Positions 12,443 through 23,677 of a stretch of 64,000 bases of DNA are shown in pieces. A program made the position numbers and the translations under genes. How positions within the stretch are numbered: position 1 is the stretch's first letter; the number at the start of each line of letters is the position of its first letter. The notes under the pieces were generated by a model, which was not told where the DNA came from, did no database searches, and saw nothing but the letters and a program-made list of their open reading frames with translations. Origin of the DNA: Phytophthora quininea (Eukaryota; Oomycota; Peronosporomycetes; Peronosporales; Peronosporaceae); NCBI GenBank assembly GCA_011947345.1, contig JAAVTG010000117.1:1-64000 (forward strand), written 5' to 3'.

Positions 12443-12686
12443 ACTCGACTCGGCAAAAGTAAGTCGCCAACATACTTGGCATACCAATACCGTAGGCATG
12501 CTTCACAAACTCCAGCACCATTGCGTCGGCTATCAGGAAGAAGTACCAACGTTCCGAAAGAGCGTCGCCAATTCGCGGCACATCTTACAGATCGCTGTCG
12601 TGTGGCTCTGTAAATAGCTTTTCGATTACGAAATCTTCCGATTACGAGCTCTTCCGGATTGATGCTGTGCGTGAATTCTAGAGACT

Positions 12687-12702
12687 GGCACTTCGCAATT
12701 TT
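12687..12702 (+). promoter_or_regulatory. oomycete initiator-like element of the RXLR gene
   Basis: GGCACTTCGCAATTTT resembles the oomycete initiator plus flanking promoter region (YCAYTYYNCAWTTT) and lies 34 bases before the ATG at 12737. Confidence 0.5.
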
Positions 12703-12736
12703 CTCCTCGACAATAAACGACATCCATTCGATCCCT

Positions 12737-13672
12737 ATGCGTGTGAAGCTCGCAATACTGCTTGCCTCCACTCTGATTGCCACCAACAATGTGGTTACCG
12801 CGACATTATCCTCGAAATTCGTTTCGATCGACGGGATTCAATCGACGAGGAACCTTCGCAGCTACGGCACGACCGACTTGGACAAGGACAGCGATAACAA
12901 CAACGACGAAGAGCGTGCGGAATTCAACGTCAAGACACTCGTCCAAAAGGCCCAAATCGACGACGCTCTGAAAGACGTCGCCAAGACAGACGAGCTTTTC
13001 ACGTCGTGGGCCAAAAGCGAGTTGATCTCGAGGGAAGTGATCAAGGAGTTGAGGAAAAACCCCGTTATGAAGAAGCCGTTGCAGACCAAGAGGTTCATAC
13101 AGCAGTTCAGAAAGTTCAAGAGGGAGGCCGCGGCCAAGGCCGACAAATTGCTCAGCAACCGACCACAGATCGAGGCCAATCTGAAGGACTTTGACTCGCG
13201 AGAAGAAATGTTCAAGACGTGGTTCGCCAATGAAGCCGTTTCGGACTCGATCGTCGCCAAGCTGTCGGCTGACATTAACAAGAACAAAGACATCCTCCGC
13301 CCGTTCGAAAACTACCGAGCCAAGCACCTGGATGACGAAACACTTGACGGTTGGCTGAAGACGTCGGAACTCGAATCGATCAAGGAAGGACTGCAACTCA
13401 GCGGCATGGGACAGATGAAGAAAACGTTTGGCGAATGGTACGAGCTAGGGAAGACTGGAGATGATCTTGAGGCTGCGTTTAAAGACCGTCCGGACTTGAA
13501 GAAGAAGTATCTGAATCTCATCGTTGTGTACCCGGGCTTCATCAAAAGCAAGAAAACGCCAAAGCGTAAATACGTAAAGTACAACGCTTTCACCATGTTC
13601 CTTAGCAATTTGTCCATGCGATCGCGCATTGTATTTTTGGCGAGCAACGGTCTGCTTCACCACGACCAGTAG
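12737..13672 (+). CDS. RXLR-dEER effector, secreted and probably host-translocated, WY-like
   Basis: A 311-residue protein. Residues 1-22 form a signal peptide (charged start, Leu/Ala core, cleavage near A22). The motif RNLR is at 38-41 and DEER at 57-60, the classic spacing for oomycete effectors that enter host cells. The rest is highly charged and helical. Three or four loosely repeating units each carry a Trp in an x-F-x-x-W-x or x-W-L/F/Y context (residues about 92, 159, 204 and 236), fitting WY/LWY-type folds. An upstream in-frame ATG at 12659 is rejected, because the start chosen gives the signal peptide and sits just after the initiator-like element. The C-terminal ~40 residues are basic and less typical. 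Host target unknown. Confidence 0.88.
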   Translation: MRVKLAILLASTLIATNNVVTATLSSKFVSIDGIQSTRNLRSYGTTDLDKDSDNNNDEERAEFNVKTLVQKAQIDDALKDVAKTDELFTSWAKSELISREVIKELRKNPVMKKPLQTKRFIQQFRKFKREAAAKADKLLSNRPQIEANLKDFDSREEMFKTWFANEAVSDSIVAKLSADINKNKDILRPFENYRAKHLDDETLDGWLKTSELESIKEGLQLSGMGQMKKTFGEWYELGKTGDDLEAAFKDRPDLKKKYLNLIVVYPGFIKSKKTPKRKYVKYNAFTMFLSNLSMRSRIVFLASNGLLHHDQ

Positions 13673-13722
13673 TCCTTATCCAGTCCCCAAATTCCACCTC
13701 CTCCACGAAGGAGTCTGCCGGC

Positions 13723-15014
13723 ATGGTGATTGTCGGCCAATTCGTTGCTCGACAACTCTGTATGGGTCTGGGGCATGTCTACCCCCTCTATGCATCGGTT
13801 GAAGCACTTCGGACACGTCGTGAGAATGAACTACTGCAATGGATCATCTTCTGGTATGAACTCAACCATGTACCTCATCATTGCTTATCTCAATTCACTC
13901 GAAAACTGCTTTGCAGGGCTGTCAACGCGCTCTTCTGGGTCGTAGAGTCTGTCGGAGACACCGTCATCTCGTGGGTGCCGTTCTACCTTGAAGCCAAGAT
14001 TGTTGCGTTGGCGTGGTTGGTTTTGCCATCATACCGCGGAGCTTTGATCCTGCACCAGAAGTGGTTGGCTCCTGCATTCCAACAGCATGAAGAAGTCATC
14101 GACCACACCATCGCAGACCTTAAACGTCGTGCTGGCGAGAAAATGGTGCAAGTCTGCAAGGACACGGCAGTGATCGCTCTGCGCAACAGCTCGGACGTCG
14201 TCGCTCAGAGTCAACAGTATGTGGCTGCGCAACTGGTTCAGCAAGCTCTGGGGAAATTGCACCCGCCGTCGGTCGTGGAACCACCGACGGAAGGTCTCCG
14301 TCTGCCTGCATTACTTCCTTCTTTCATGGCAGCAGCAGCCAAAACAATCGTCAACACCAGTACTTCAGCTGACACCAAGCAGTCCAAAGACCTTCGTGCC
14401 GAAGAGAAACAGTCGCAGGAACTTCGTGCTGAAGAGAAGCAGTCCAAGAGCTCTAAGAAACAACCAACAGGCAAGCAGGAGAAAGACGCCACTTTGAGTC
14501 GCACTGAAAAGACGAAACAAGTGCTGGATCACTTCAAAAGCTCATGGCCAAAGGTTTCCAGCTCAAGTATCACCCTACTGCTGGAATCGTCAAGAACCGT
14601 GCTTTGCTGCTTGAGTCCGTAAATTCCCGCAACGTGAGCTTCGTCAGCGCCAGAGAGAGTGGCAGTCGCGACAGCAAAAAAGGCGGCTCGCTTGATGCTG
14701 TTGAACCTCCGTCGTGTGTCCGCGTCAGTCGCAGACGAATGCCCCTATACGCGAAGATGGTCGAGGACAAGGACGTGGACGTCACGAAGGCCTTTGTGCT
14801 AGACAACGGGAAGGCTGCAATGCTCTTCGAGGCTGAGACGCAAAAGAGCCGAGACCTTCTCGTCGCTGGACTGAGACTGCTGATCACCGAGCACAAAAAG
14901 CGTGACAGTGCTGCACTACTGAAGCTTTTCACTGCTGTAGAACGCGTCATGCTGCATCAGGTCTTCAACCAGCTTCGCTCTGGTGACGACAACGACAAAC
15001 CATCTCGTAAATAA
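13723..15014 (+). CDS. TB2/DP1/HVA22 (REEP-like) ER-shaping membrane protein with long C-terminal extension
   Basis: After splicing, the first ~115 residues carry the TB2/DP1/HVA22 pattern: a YP-x-Y-A-S start, W-x-x-x-F-W membrane hairpins, W-x-P-F-Y-x-E-x-K, a Pro/Gly-rich turn and H-E-x-x-I-D. Family members curve ER membranes. One intron, 13854-13916 (63 bases, GTATGA...TTTGCAG), restores the family pattern exactly; because it is a multiple of three without stops, unspliced RNA also stays open. A Lys/Glu/Ser linker with two similar copies of L-R-A-E-E-K-Q-S follows (about 14395-14450). The frame then shifts by one at the AAAA run 14536-14539, and a conserved-looking C-terminal domain runs to the stop at 15014. 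Spliced length with that base counted is about 409 residues. The C-terminal domain is not recognised. Confidence 0.8.
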
Positions 15015-15089
15015 GCCGCGAGTTTCCTAAGCTGCAGCTCGATACAACAATGAATAAATAATTTGATTGCCCTCTCTATCTGTCCACAA

Positions 15090-16987
15090 TCACTGCCACA
15101 CCACCGTCGGGATCTTCTCGCGAATCCGCTCGGTTGGTGTGCGCATGTTCGAGTACTCCATACCAGAGCTGTCCTCCTCTGGCGTCGGTTCCTCCGTATC
15201 GGTCCCTCGAACACTTTCGTCTTTACATTTCTCTTCCCTGATTTCCATTCGCTTGCGGAAAATCTTTCGTCGTGTTTTCAAAACCTTGGGGGTGATTTCG
15301 TACAGTTCCACGCCCAATTCGAGCTGGTGGACAGGGTGAGTGCCGTAGTAATCCAATCGGAACGGAGTTAGCACTCGGTCTGCGTTGTTATCTGTCTGTA
15401 GCCAAGATGCTACACGCTTGGAGATAATGATCTGTCCTCCAAAACCAATGTCACCGATCTCACGGCCGATGTACTCGGAAGCGCCAATGTAAAGCGCTTT
15501 ACCTGTCACGCGGTGCTTTTGGATGACTAAATTGCCTTCCTCGGCCACGTTAGTGTCGTGGATGCCCATACGCACTCGGATCCCGCGGAAAAGAAGCTGT
15601 GGCTTTAAACCAATGGCCACTTCGGTCTTTACGGACGGCACCAGTCCTTCCAGCTCGAAAGGCCATTTCGCTTGCAGAAGCTGTAGTTGCACCTCTAAGC
15701 AATAATTTACAGCATCCGGGATATTGTGAAACGCTAGTTGGAATGCATCTCCTGCCGTCGTGATTTCGTAGCCGTTAAACTTGGGCAGCAATGACCGCAG
15801 CAAGTCGTCGTGGAGATCCTGAGCTGTATCAATAATCGACTCGGGGCCTGAGCCCACAAAGCACTAGATCCTTCAATATCCGTATTTACAAACACGGGCT
15901 TCTCTGGCGGCTGCATCGCCTCGTACGTTGCGTACGAGTCGTGTCGTCGGTTGGCACGTAGATTGGCCCACTCGGGCGAGTTCTTGATGTGCGTCGGGAT
16001 AATCGGAGACAACATCCGGATGCAGCACTGCTGACTGCCGCCCATCACCAGAGCCTGTGCGGCGCCAAACAAATAGTACAACAACGTGACAATTCCAACC
16101 GCGTAGTCTGGAATATTATCCACTTGGTCCTGTGGCAAACAGAGCAAAGCGACCTGCATAAAGCAGTACGGCAGAGTGAAAACGGCACACACAATCATCA
16201 ACAACTTGAGTCGTCGATACAGCGGGGACGCCATCACCACTCCGTGGATATGTTCGTGTTTTCTTCCCGAAAACCGCAGCACCACGAGCGCGCCAGTGGC
16301 ATACAAAACCGAGAAAATAATCGTGCCCAGCTCCACGAAACTCAAGTATTTGTATGCGCGATTGTATCCGTCGTGGATAATGACAATCGCCAATCCTGCG
16401 CCCAAGAAAATGCCGAAGAACACCCACGCTCTCCACACGTATTTCAAAATTGTCGCCTTCTCGTTCTCCTCGCCTCGATCCAGCGTGCGCATGGCCAACT
16501 TGAACAGTTCCCTCGAAAGAAGGAAAATCCAATAAGCACTGAGTAGAAAGAATAAATTCTCTGCTAATAAAAGTGCCGTCAACGTGGTCGATAGTGGAAT
16601 ATCGTCTTGAGTCAGTTTGGTGATGTAGGCCGCTTCTCCGCCGTCGTCCTTGGAGTCGTTGTGCATTAACGTCCCCATGGCCTGTTCTGATTCCGTCGCG
16701 GAGCCTGAACCTGATTGCTCTCGCAGTTGGTCGGCGATTTTAGAGATAGAGTGGATCAAATAGGCGTAAAACACGCCACCCGCAAATGCGTGCAGCGTGC
16801 TGCAGAAGAGGAACATGGCGATGACGAAGCGAACCGTGGAGCGGAACAGGTCGCCGCCCAGTTTGCGCATGTGGTAGGCGGCCAGCATCGTCATGCAGCA
16901 GGAGAAGAAGAGCGTGAAGCAGTACGTGTACATCCAGGCCAGGTTGACGGACACGTTGCGCACCCAGGCCGCCTCCACGTGCCCCAT
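15090..16987 (-). CDS. membrane-bound adenylate/guanylate cyclase (class III), one frame break
   Basis: The N-terminal ~350 residues contain about seven or eight hydrophobic membrane segments with a short loop between the second and third. The class III cyclase domain begins at x-V-N-T-D-I-E-G-S-S (first metal Asp, about 15885) and continues with T-T-A-G-D-A-F (second metal Asp, about 15765). Near 15440 the block Y-I-G-A-S-E-Y-I-G-R stands where N-x-x-x-R is usual, so the transition-state Asn seems replaced while Arg is kept. The frame shifts by one at the GGGG run 15843-15846, between S-S-A-L-W and the rest. Counting that base the product is about 632 residues. It would make a cyclic nucleotide at the membrane. 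The start may lie in an upstream exon, as the ATG at 16987 begins close to the first membrane segment. Substrate (ATP or GTP) is undetermined. Confidence 0.8.
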
Positions 16988-17523
16988 GAGACTGACAGGT
17001 TGATGGACAGTTGGCGAGTGCGAGGAACAACTGCAGAGTGGTTAGAGGCACCGGACCATACGATTAAAAACAGACTGGATTGACGAGACAGCACAATATG
17101 TACATGAGTTAGGACGATTATGTGTGTGACTGTAGTCTTAAACACGACGCTTATTGGCTAAGACGGGTGGTGATTACACAGTATATACATAATGACACGG
17201 AATGCACTTTTTCGGTATTTCATCTGGATTTTGTAAGGCAACTGCTGACTACAAGTACAGCAGCTGACTATCCATTCAGTTGAGGGGTTGTCGGCAAAAG
17301 ATGTATAACAATAACATATACACATACATTTGGCGTTCGTAAAGTGCATGTAAAAAAATAGTTGACCTGTAGTTCGATCGAGTTATCAGTGAGAAGACCC
17401 AACCAGGTCCGACCCCCATCTTTCCGTGCCTAATCCAATCGTGTTGTTGTTGTGGCTGGGCATCAACAACCTCAAGATGATGAGTTTGTCGTGTCGATAA
17501 ACCACGATCCCGGCTCACAAGGC
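16988..17523. other. intergenic, no recognised gene
   Basis: Lies between the 5' end of the cyclase and the 3' end of the next minus-strand gene. AT-richer than its neighbours, with no open stretch of family character. It probably holds the cyclase promoter and the 3' UTR of the next gene. Confidence 0.4.
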
Positions 17524-18184
17524 TTAGAAGCGCTGCTGGCCTTTCACGTTTGCCAGTTCCTGTTGCAGCTCCTTTACAGTCTCCTCCAACTCCCGCACTT
17601 GACTCGCCAACACGTCGACCCGATCCAAGTGAAGAAGTTTCATCGAGAACGAATATTTGGACAGGATCGTCTTGGCTGTGCTGGTGGGTAGACCAACTGC
17701 AACGGGGACGACGAGATACAGCTGAGAATCGTTTTCCAGTCGGACCAGATCAGCGGTGACTACAGGGCTCGGTCTATTCAGAGCGTCCTAAACAAAAGTT
17801 GAGTACGTCGTCATTACAAACCACAACAATGTTCAGGTAGCTTTCGTACCGCGACGCAGCTGAGTACGGTATCTCGAGGTAACGTCATGCTACATGTACC
17901 TAGGATAGCCTTCTCGCCTTCCAGTTTGCACTCCCTAAGGACATGCGATAATAAGATCGTCAAACACAAGCTCTCAACTTTTACGGTTCCATTACGCACC
18001 ATTGTTGCTTGGATTTCCGGCTCTCCAGCCAAATGATCCCGTGGGTCGCGTAGATCTTCACTGCAAAGCGAAACTCTTCAAATGGGTAATAGCGAAAGCG
18101 TACCATGCCACGCGTCTCCACGTTCTTCATGCTTGTGGGTGGCTTGAAGGAATTTCGAAATGAGCTATTCGTTATTAATTCCAT
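17524..18184 (-). CDS. three-exon unknown protein with C-terminal coiled coil
   Basis: Exon 1 is 18184-18000, exon 2 is 17934-17868 and exon 3 is 17787-17524. The introns (65 and 80 bases) start GTGCGT and GTACTC and end CTTAG and TTTAG. Spliced, they give a continuous 171-residue reading frame. The first half has an R-F-R-Y-Y-P-F block and an x-x-K-Q-Q-W-E-C-K-L-E segment, with the tryptophan codon split by intron 1. The last third has a heptad-like stretch (V-L-A-S-Q-V-R-E-L-E-E-T-V-K-E-L), a short coiled coil. From memory it resembles a family of small uncharacterised oomycete proteins. No signal peptide or membrane segment. An ATG 21 bases upstream (18205) is also in frame. The second intron's donor was chosen for frame, so it is less certain than the first. 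Confidence 0.6.
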
Positions 18185-18201
18185 TGTCGTGGAAACATCA
18201 A

Positions 18202-21200
18202 TCAAAATGTGAAATTTTGCATCAGCCTGTCAAGATAGCCTCCTTCTTTCGCCAGTTCGTAAAATACGCCGCTCGAATGCTTCACTAAGTTCTGCGGCGT
18301 ATCAAACTCCACCACCTCGCCATCCTGCAACACTAAAATGCGATCGGACTCCAATACTGTGGCCAATCGATGCGCAATTGTCACCACTGTGGCGTCTTGG
18401 AATTCTTGCGAGATCATTTGTTGCAAGCTCTGCTCCGTGTTGTGGTCGATCGATGCAGTGGCTTCATCCATCACCACTATTCGACTTCGCTTCAGCAGCG
18501 CGCGAGCCATACACAATAATTGGCGCTCCCCACGCTGAAGTTTTCCCCGTTTTCGCTCAACTCAAAGCTCAGTTGGTTCTCCAGCTCCCCACCTGCGATT
18601 TCAAGTTGACCTTGTCGAAAGCCGACCAGATCTCGCCGTCCGTGAATTCGTCGAACGGATCCATGTAAGCTCGGAGGGTTCCTTTGAATAACACCGGACA
18701 CTGAGGGATAATGGACATCCGCGATCGAAGCGTCTGTAGCGGGAGCGTCGAAATGTCGATACCATCGATCAGGATTCGGCCACCAGCGAGTTCATTGATG
18801 CGGAAGAGCGCCATCGTTAGACTGGATTTACCCGCACCAGTCCTACCGACGATGCCGACTTTTTCACTACTCTTAACATCGAACGATACGTTCTTGAGCA
18901 CAGGTTCTCCACCTTCCTTATAGCTGAAGACGACGTCTTGAAAATGGATCGTTCCGTGTCGTGGCCAGGCTTCCGTCGGCTCTACCGCTAGGAGATTGCT
19001 GTTGCCTTCGGACTCGATCGACGCGTACTCCATCACACGTTCCGGACTCACCATGATCAATTCCACGTACGACCATTGTCGGACAATGTTGGCCAGACCG
19101 CCGTCAACATTGAGAGCGTACGTGAAGGCTAAGCCTACTAGTCCTGGCGACAGGAACGCACGGAGATAGATGAGCGCTGATACGATACCAACGACCACAG
19201 CACAACCGACGAGCTGGATGCGAACGATGTGCCATTTCTCCGTCACAGTCTTGATGTACGCCACCTGGTTGCTCTCATCGATTCGTTGCCACATTTCCTG
19301 GCACATTCGTGACATGCAGTCCGACCCGAATGCGCGAATTACCACTGCACCTTCCTCGCATTGGCTCACGAGGTTTAAAACTGGCGACGACTTGACTTGC
19401 TGCATGCGAGTGATCTCACTCGATGACGACAAATAGAAGTTTGCCACGCTGATGTAAATCCACGCCAGCGGCAGCATCAGAATACCGAGAAAGTTTACCA
19501 TATATGCTGCCGTTGCGAGCTGGCAGACCGCAAGAAAGAAATCGGCCAGAAATCCTCCGTAGATTAGCGGCATGCGGAAATCAATGGACCCTATATCTGT
19601 GCCGTAGCGGTTCACGATCCTACCGATGGGGTTCGTGTCGAAGAATCGCATCGGAGCGTGCAAAAGCGCGTCGGTCATGGCGGTAAACAAATATCGAGCG
19701 CCACCAAGGCCAACGAAGACGACGCAGACCGATCGAACGAGAACCATCAAGGCCCCACCTCCACCAAGCAGAGCGTAAATAATCATACTTGTCTTGATGT
19801 GGTGCTCGTCCAGATCGTGGTCTTCGCTAGTCCAGTGGCTTAACCATAGATCGCTCCCAATCTGGAACGTCTGCCACAGAAGCTGCGATACCAGCACCAG
19901 ACCGCACATTTTCGCACCACCTAATGCTTTGAAATACACCCAGAAGACTTCGCTAGTTATGCGACCTTCCCGCCGTAGTTCGTCCTCCACAAACCGTCCT
20001 TGACTGTTTGTGGTCTTTGGTTGCAACGACCCTTTCACGTTCTCAGTTGTTGGAGTTCTCGCGTGTACACTGCGCCGCTTTTTAGGATCTCTCCGACCAC
20101 CCTGAACAGTGCCGTTTTCCACCACAACGAAGTAATTTCCTGCCTCTGATCGGATCACATCGGGACTGTGCGTCACGAGAACGATCGTCTTGTCCTCCAA
20201 TAATTCACAGATACACTTGCTAAAGATCTGGCTTTGAACGACGGCGTCAACTGCTGCCAATGGAGAATCGAGGAGGACCACATCTGCATCGGAATAGCAA
20301 GCTCTGGCCAAACTAACCCGAGCTTTCTGTCCTCCAGATAAATTCACCCCTTTGTGTCCGATTTCGGTTTGGTCACCGCTTGGAAATTGCGCCAAGTCTG
20401 GCAAAAGACAGCAAGCATCCAAAACTCGGCGGTACTTGGCGTCGTTAAACTCGTGGCCAAACAGAATATTGTCCCGAATACTCATGTGTTGGATCCACGG
20501 CTGCTGCGAATAATACGCCACTCTGCCTCGAACAAATACTTTCCCACCAAGCACATTCATCTCACCGAGTAGGGCCGAACACAACGACGACTTTCCAGTA
20601 CCAACAGCACCTTGAACGACGACCAAATCACCTCGCTTTACACAAAGATTCACGTCCTCTAGCACGGCAGTATCTAATCCCCATCCGAAGCTGCCGTTTT
20701 CTATTGCAATCGAAACATCTTCAGGTTGAGTTGGATCGTCCCGGATGACATTGCACGTGTTGTAGTCTGGATAAGACAGGAAGTCTGAAATGCGATCTAG
20801 CGCCACCTTGGAGTGAAGACATGACTGAATAACACTGGGAAGGTCTTGCAGAGGAGCTCGAAGCGCGTTGAATAGAGCGAGCGCTGTAAACACTTTTGCA
20901 GCAGTCAGAGGCTGCTTCAAACCTATCGAGTAGACCGCCAGCGAGACGATTGAAACCAACAGCGGCGAAGCCCAGACCACAAATTCTTCAAGTGAACACG
21001 ACAGCAGAAAGGCTCGCAAGGCTGCCAATTCCTTCGCCCGACGAGCTCCGACACGTTCCGCGAATTTATCTTCCCAGGCGTTGAGTTTGACGACTTGGAT
21101 GGCACCAAACACTTCCTTGATAAACTTCATCCGACCGTCTCGCTGCTCCATCGTTTTACGAAACCCATCGACGCTTATTTTCCCAACAAGTGCACCGGCC

Positions 21201-22060
21201 AAAGTGGATAACCCAATAACACCGAGACCTGCGAAAGCAGCCACACCAATGACCCAGTACAACAGATACACCACTACTCCAATTTGAATAGGCAAGACCC
21301 ACGCACAGTTAATGTAGTAGGCAGCGCTGGAGATACTCCTCGAGTCGGACGTAAACAAGTTCGAAATGTCGACTTCCTTGGTCGACGACCTGGAATTCGA
21401 TGCATTTCGACGTAGTGCCTTCTGGAACATCAAAGCTTTAAGAGCCACTGCAAGTCGAAGACCAAGCACGTCCAGATAGTACGTGACATGGGCAGATACC
21501 AGTGCGTTAATCAGTCTAGACATAAAGAAGAGTACCAGCCAGACACTCAAGTCCTCCAAGCCCGTTTGAGGGACTGCAAAGGCTTCAATCACGTGGTGCA
21601 GCACAACCGGGGCAAATAATTGACAGCCTGCAGACACTGCAGAAGCAGCTCCGCACACTGCGAGCTTGACTCCGTAGCTGCAAATCACAGCTCGGAACAA
21701 CGAGCCTTTGGATGCTTCAAAGTGCTTGGAAAAGTCGTCGAACGCTGTCGCCGCCTGGTTCTCGCGCTGCAGTCTCCACAGATCGTCGTCCGACAATTGT
21801 CGCTTGGCTCCGACCTGCATCAACGGCCTTGCGAATGAGAAGAGCAGCTTCGACGCGAAAGACGCAGACTGCGGTCCATCAATGGGTCTGGTCAACTCCA
21901 CGGTCTCCGACTTGTCGAACGTGGCGTACGTGGCCGTTTGTCGGTCTGCTTTGCCAAGTAGCGAGGTCATCGCAGCGCTGCTATATGAGACTCGACGGTC
22001 TGCGTCGCTTGGTGGATATTGCAGAGTGAGTGGACGTTGGTGGTTAGCAGATACCGTCAT
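18202..22060 (-). CDS. ABC transporter, subfamily C (MRP-like), two frame breaks in the second nucleotide-binding domain
   Basis: Layout is TMD1-NBD1-TMD2-NBD2 without the extra N-terminal TMD0. NBD1: Walker [10 protein letters not shown] at residues 484-492, signature L-S-G-G-Q at 574-578, Walker B ending L-L-D-S-P, where the catalytic Glu is replaced as is usual in C-family NBD1. NBD2: Walker [10 protein letters not shown] near 18825, signature S-V-G-E/R-x-Q near 18530, Walker B V-V-M-D-E-A-T near 18460, switch His in I-A-H-R-L. The frame shifts by one at the CCCC runs 18587-18590 and 18528-18531 (plus-strand view), and counting those bases the product is about 1,286 residues. Such pumps export conjugates and drugs at plasma or vacuolar membranes. 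An internal Met at 21970 is an alternative start. It begins only 114 bases after the stop of the sugar transporter upstream. Confidence 0.9.
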
Positions 22061-22174
22061 TCCAAGATATCGTGCCGTTGCGCTTCCCCACAGTACCAGC
22101 CAGCTTTATGAAAACAGTGTTCAAGGGTGGATTACATTGATTTACACCCTCGCTAACGTAGAAATTCACGCTAA

Positions 22175-23677
22175 TTAGGTGTGGCGAGCACGGTAGCGCT
22201 CCTCGTAGTCGCGCTGCACCTCCTCCGCAGACTTGTTCGACGTCTCCGGAACCAGCTTCAGCGACAGCAAGAAGAAGATCGCCAACAGCACCACGAACGG
22301 AACGTAACTCCAGTCGTCGAACGCGTCGGCGATGTACGGGTAGGCCACGCCGACGATCAGGTTGCACAGCCAGTTGGCGCCGATGCCGATGGACGTGGCC
22401 GTCGCGCGCACCGAGTCCGGGAACAGGTCGGCCGTGATCACCCACACGAGCGGACCCAGCGTGATACCGAACGCGATCACGTACAGCGCCGTGAACACGA
22501 TCGAGAGTGCGGGGACGTCCACCAGGAACGCCACCGTCATGAGCACGGCCATGATGAACATACCAGCAATGCCCCACAGGATCATGTTGCGGTTGCCGAT
22601 GCGCTGCGCCGCCATACCGGCGAAGAAGGCCGGCCAGATGTTGATGAAGTTGATGATGAGCGTGCCCACACGCGGGTCCGAGATGCCGGCGTCCGAGAAG
22701 ATGCTGCTCGAGTAGTAGAACACGGCGTTGATACCCGACAGCTGCTGGGCGCACGACAGCAGGATGGCGGCCGCCAACTGAAGACGGTACTTGGGGGCGA
22801 ACAGAGACTCCTTCTGCGCGCTCGGCTCGATCAGACCCTGCTCGGCGTCGGGCTTGGTCGTCGACTCCATCCACGACAGAGCCGTGTACACGTTCTCCTC
22901 GCCGTACAGACGAGCGATCACCTGCTTGGCCTCCTCGCGACGGTTCTTCATCAGCAGCCACGCCGGACTCTCCACGCACATCGACGGAGCCAGCAACACG
23001 AACAACACCGCCAACACCACCGGGAAACCGGCCAGGTAGCGCCAGCCGCTACTCGTGTTGGCGAAGAAGAAGCAGATCGCGGGGAACAAAATGCCGATGG
23101 TCACCGAGATCTGCAGACCCAGACCCAGGATGTTACGCATGTGCGGCGGCGACAGCTCGTTCGTGTACGCGCCGAGGGTGCCGGTGGCGGTGCCCGACGC
23201 GATACCGGCGATCATACGGCCCACCGCGAACGGCCACACGTTCGACACGGCGGTCTGGACGACGGCGCCCACCACCATGAAGACGCAGTTGACGAACAAC
23301 AGCTTCTTGCGGCCCCACAGGTCGCTGAAGTGGCCGCAGCACAGACTGCCGATCATGCCGCCGAAGATCCAGGCGTTCACGGCGAACGTCCACTCGAGCT
23401 TGGAGTGGCCCGGGAACATGAGGCAGCGGTCCTCGGGCACGGGACGCGCGTTGCACTCGTCCGTGTCGTTGAACTGGGCCAGGTTGAGCTGCGACGACGA
23501 CCATCCGCTCTGGAACGGCTGCAGCAGAGCGACGAGGATGCTCGAGTAGAGGAGGAACTTGGGCTTGATGTTGCGGGCGGCGGCCTTGGCGGCTTCGTCG
23601 TAGATGGGGACATTGTCGGCTCCCTTGGGGGTGGTGGCCTCCGAGTACACGGGGTCCGTTTGAGCTTCGGACGGCAT
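22175..23677 (-). CDS. MFS sugar transporter, copy 1
   Basis: A 500-residue, twelve-helix sugar porter of the major facilitator superfamily. Family marks: D-L-W-G-R-K-K after helix 2 (119-125), G-R-M-I-A-G (153-158), E-S-P-A-W-L-L (236-242), the helix-7 block Q-Q-L-S-G-I-N-A-V-F-Y-Y-S (311-323) and the C-terminal P-E-T-S (477-480). A loop with three Cys (75, 85 and 113-114 region) follows helix 1. Substrate is likely a hexose, by family only. It is the left arm of a divergent pair with copy 2. It differs from copies 2 and 3 by few residues, for example Ala instead of Gly at 383 and one extra C-terminal Thr. Start fixed by the shared leader and the initiator element 64 bases upstream. Confidence 0.92.
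   Translation of the reverse strand: MPSEAQTDPVYSEATTPKGADNVPIYDEAAKAAARNIKPKFLLYSSILVALLQPFQSGWSSSQLNLAQFNDTDECNARPVPEDRCLMFPGHSKLEWTFAVNAWIFGGMIGSLCCGHFSDLWGRKKLLFVNCVFMVVGAVVQTAVSNVWPFAVGRMIAGIASGTATGTLGAYTNELSPPHMRNILGLGLQISVTIGILFPAICFFFANTSSGWRYLAGFPVVLAVLFVLLAPSMCVESPAWLLMKNRREEAKQVIARLYGEENVYTALSWMESTTKPDAEQGLIEPSAQKESLFAPKYRLQLAAAILLSCAQQLSGINAVFYYSSSIFSDAGISDPRVGTLIINFINIWPAFFAGMAAQRIGNRNMILWGIAGMFIMAVLMTVAFLVDVPALSIVFTALYVIAFGITLGPLVWVITADLFPDSVRATATSIGIGANWLCNLIVGVAYPYIADAFDDWSYVPFVVLLAIFFLLSLKLVPETSNKSAEEVQRDYEERYRARHT

Larger units (their letters stand above)
10911..12650. other. no recognised gene; small repeats only
   Basis: Plus-strand open stretches at 11210-11434, 11435-11650 and 11755-12201 show no recognisable motif. 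Apart from the direct repeat at 12147-12272 and the hairpin at 12404-12442, nothing identifiable was seen. Confidence 0.4.
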
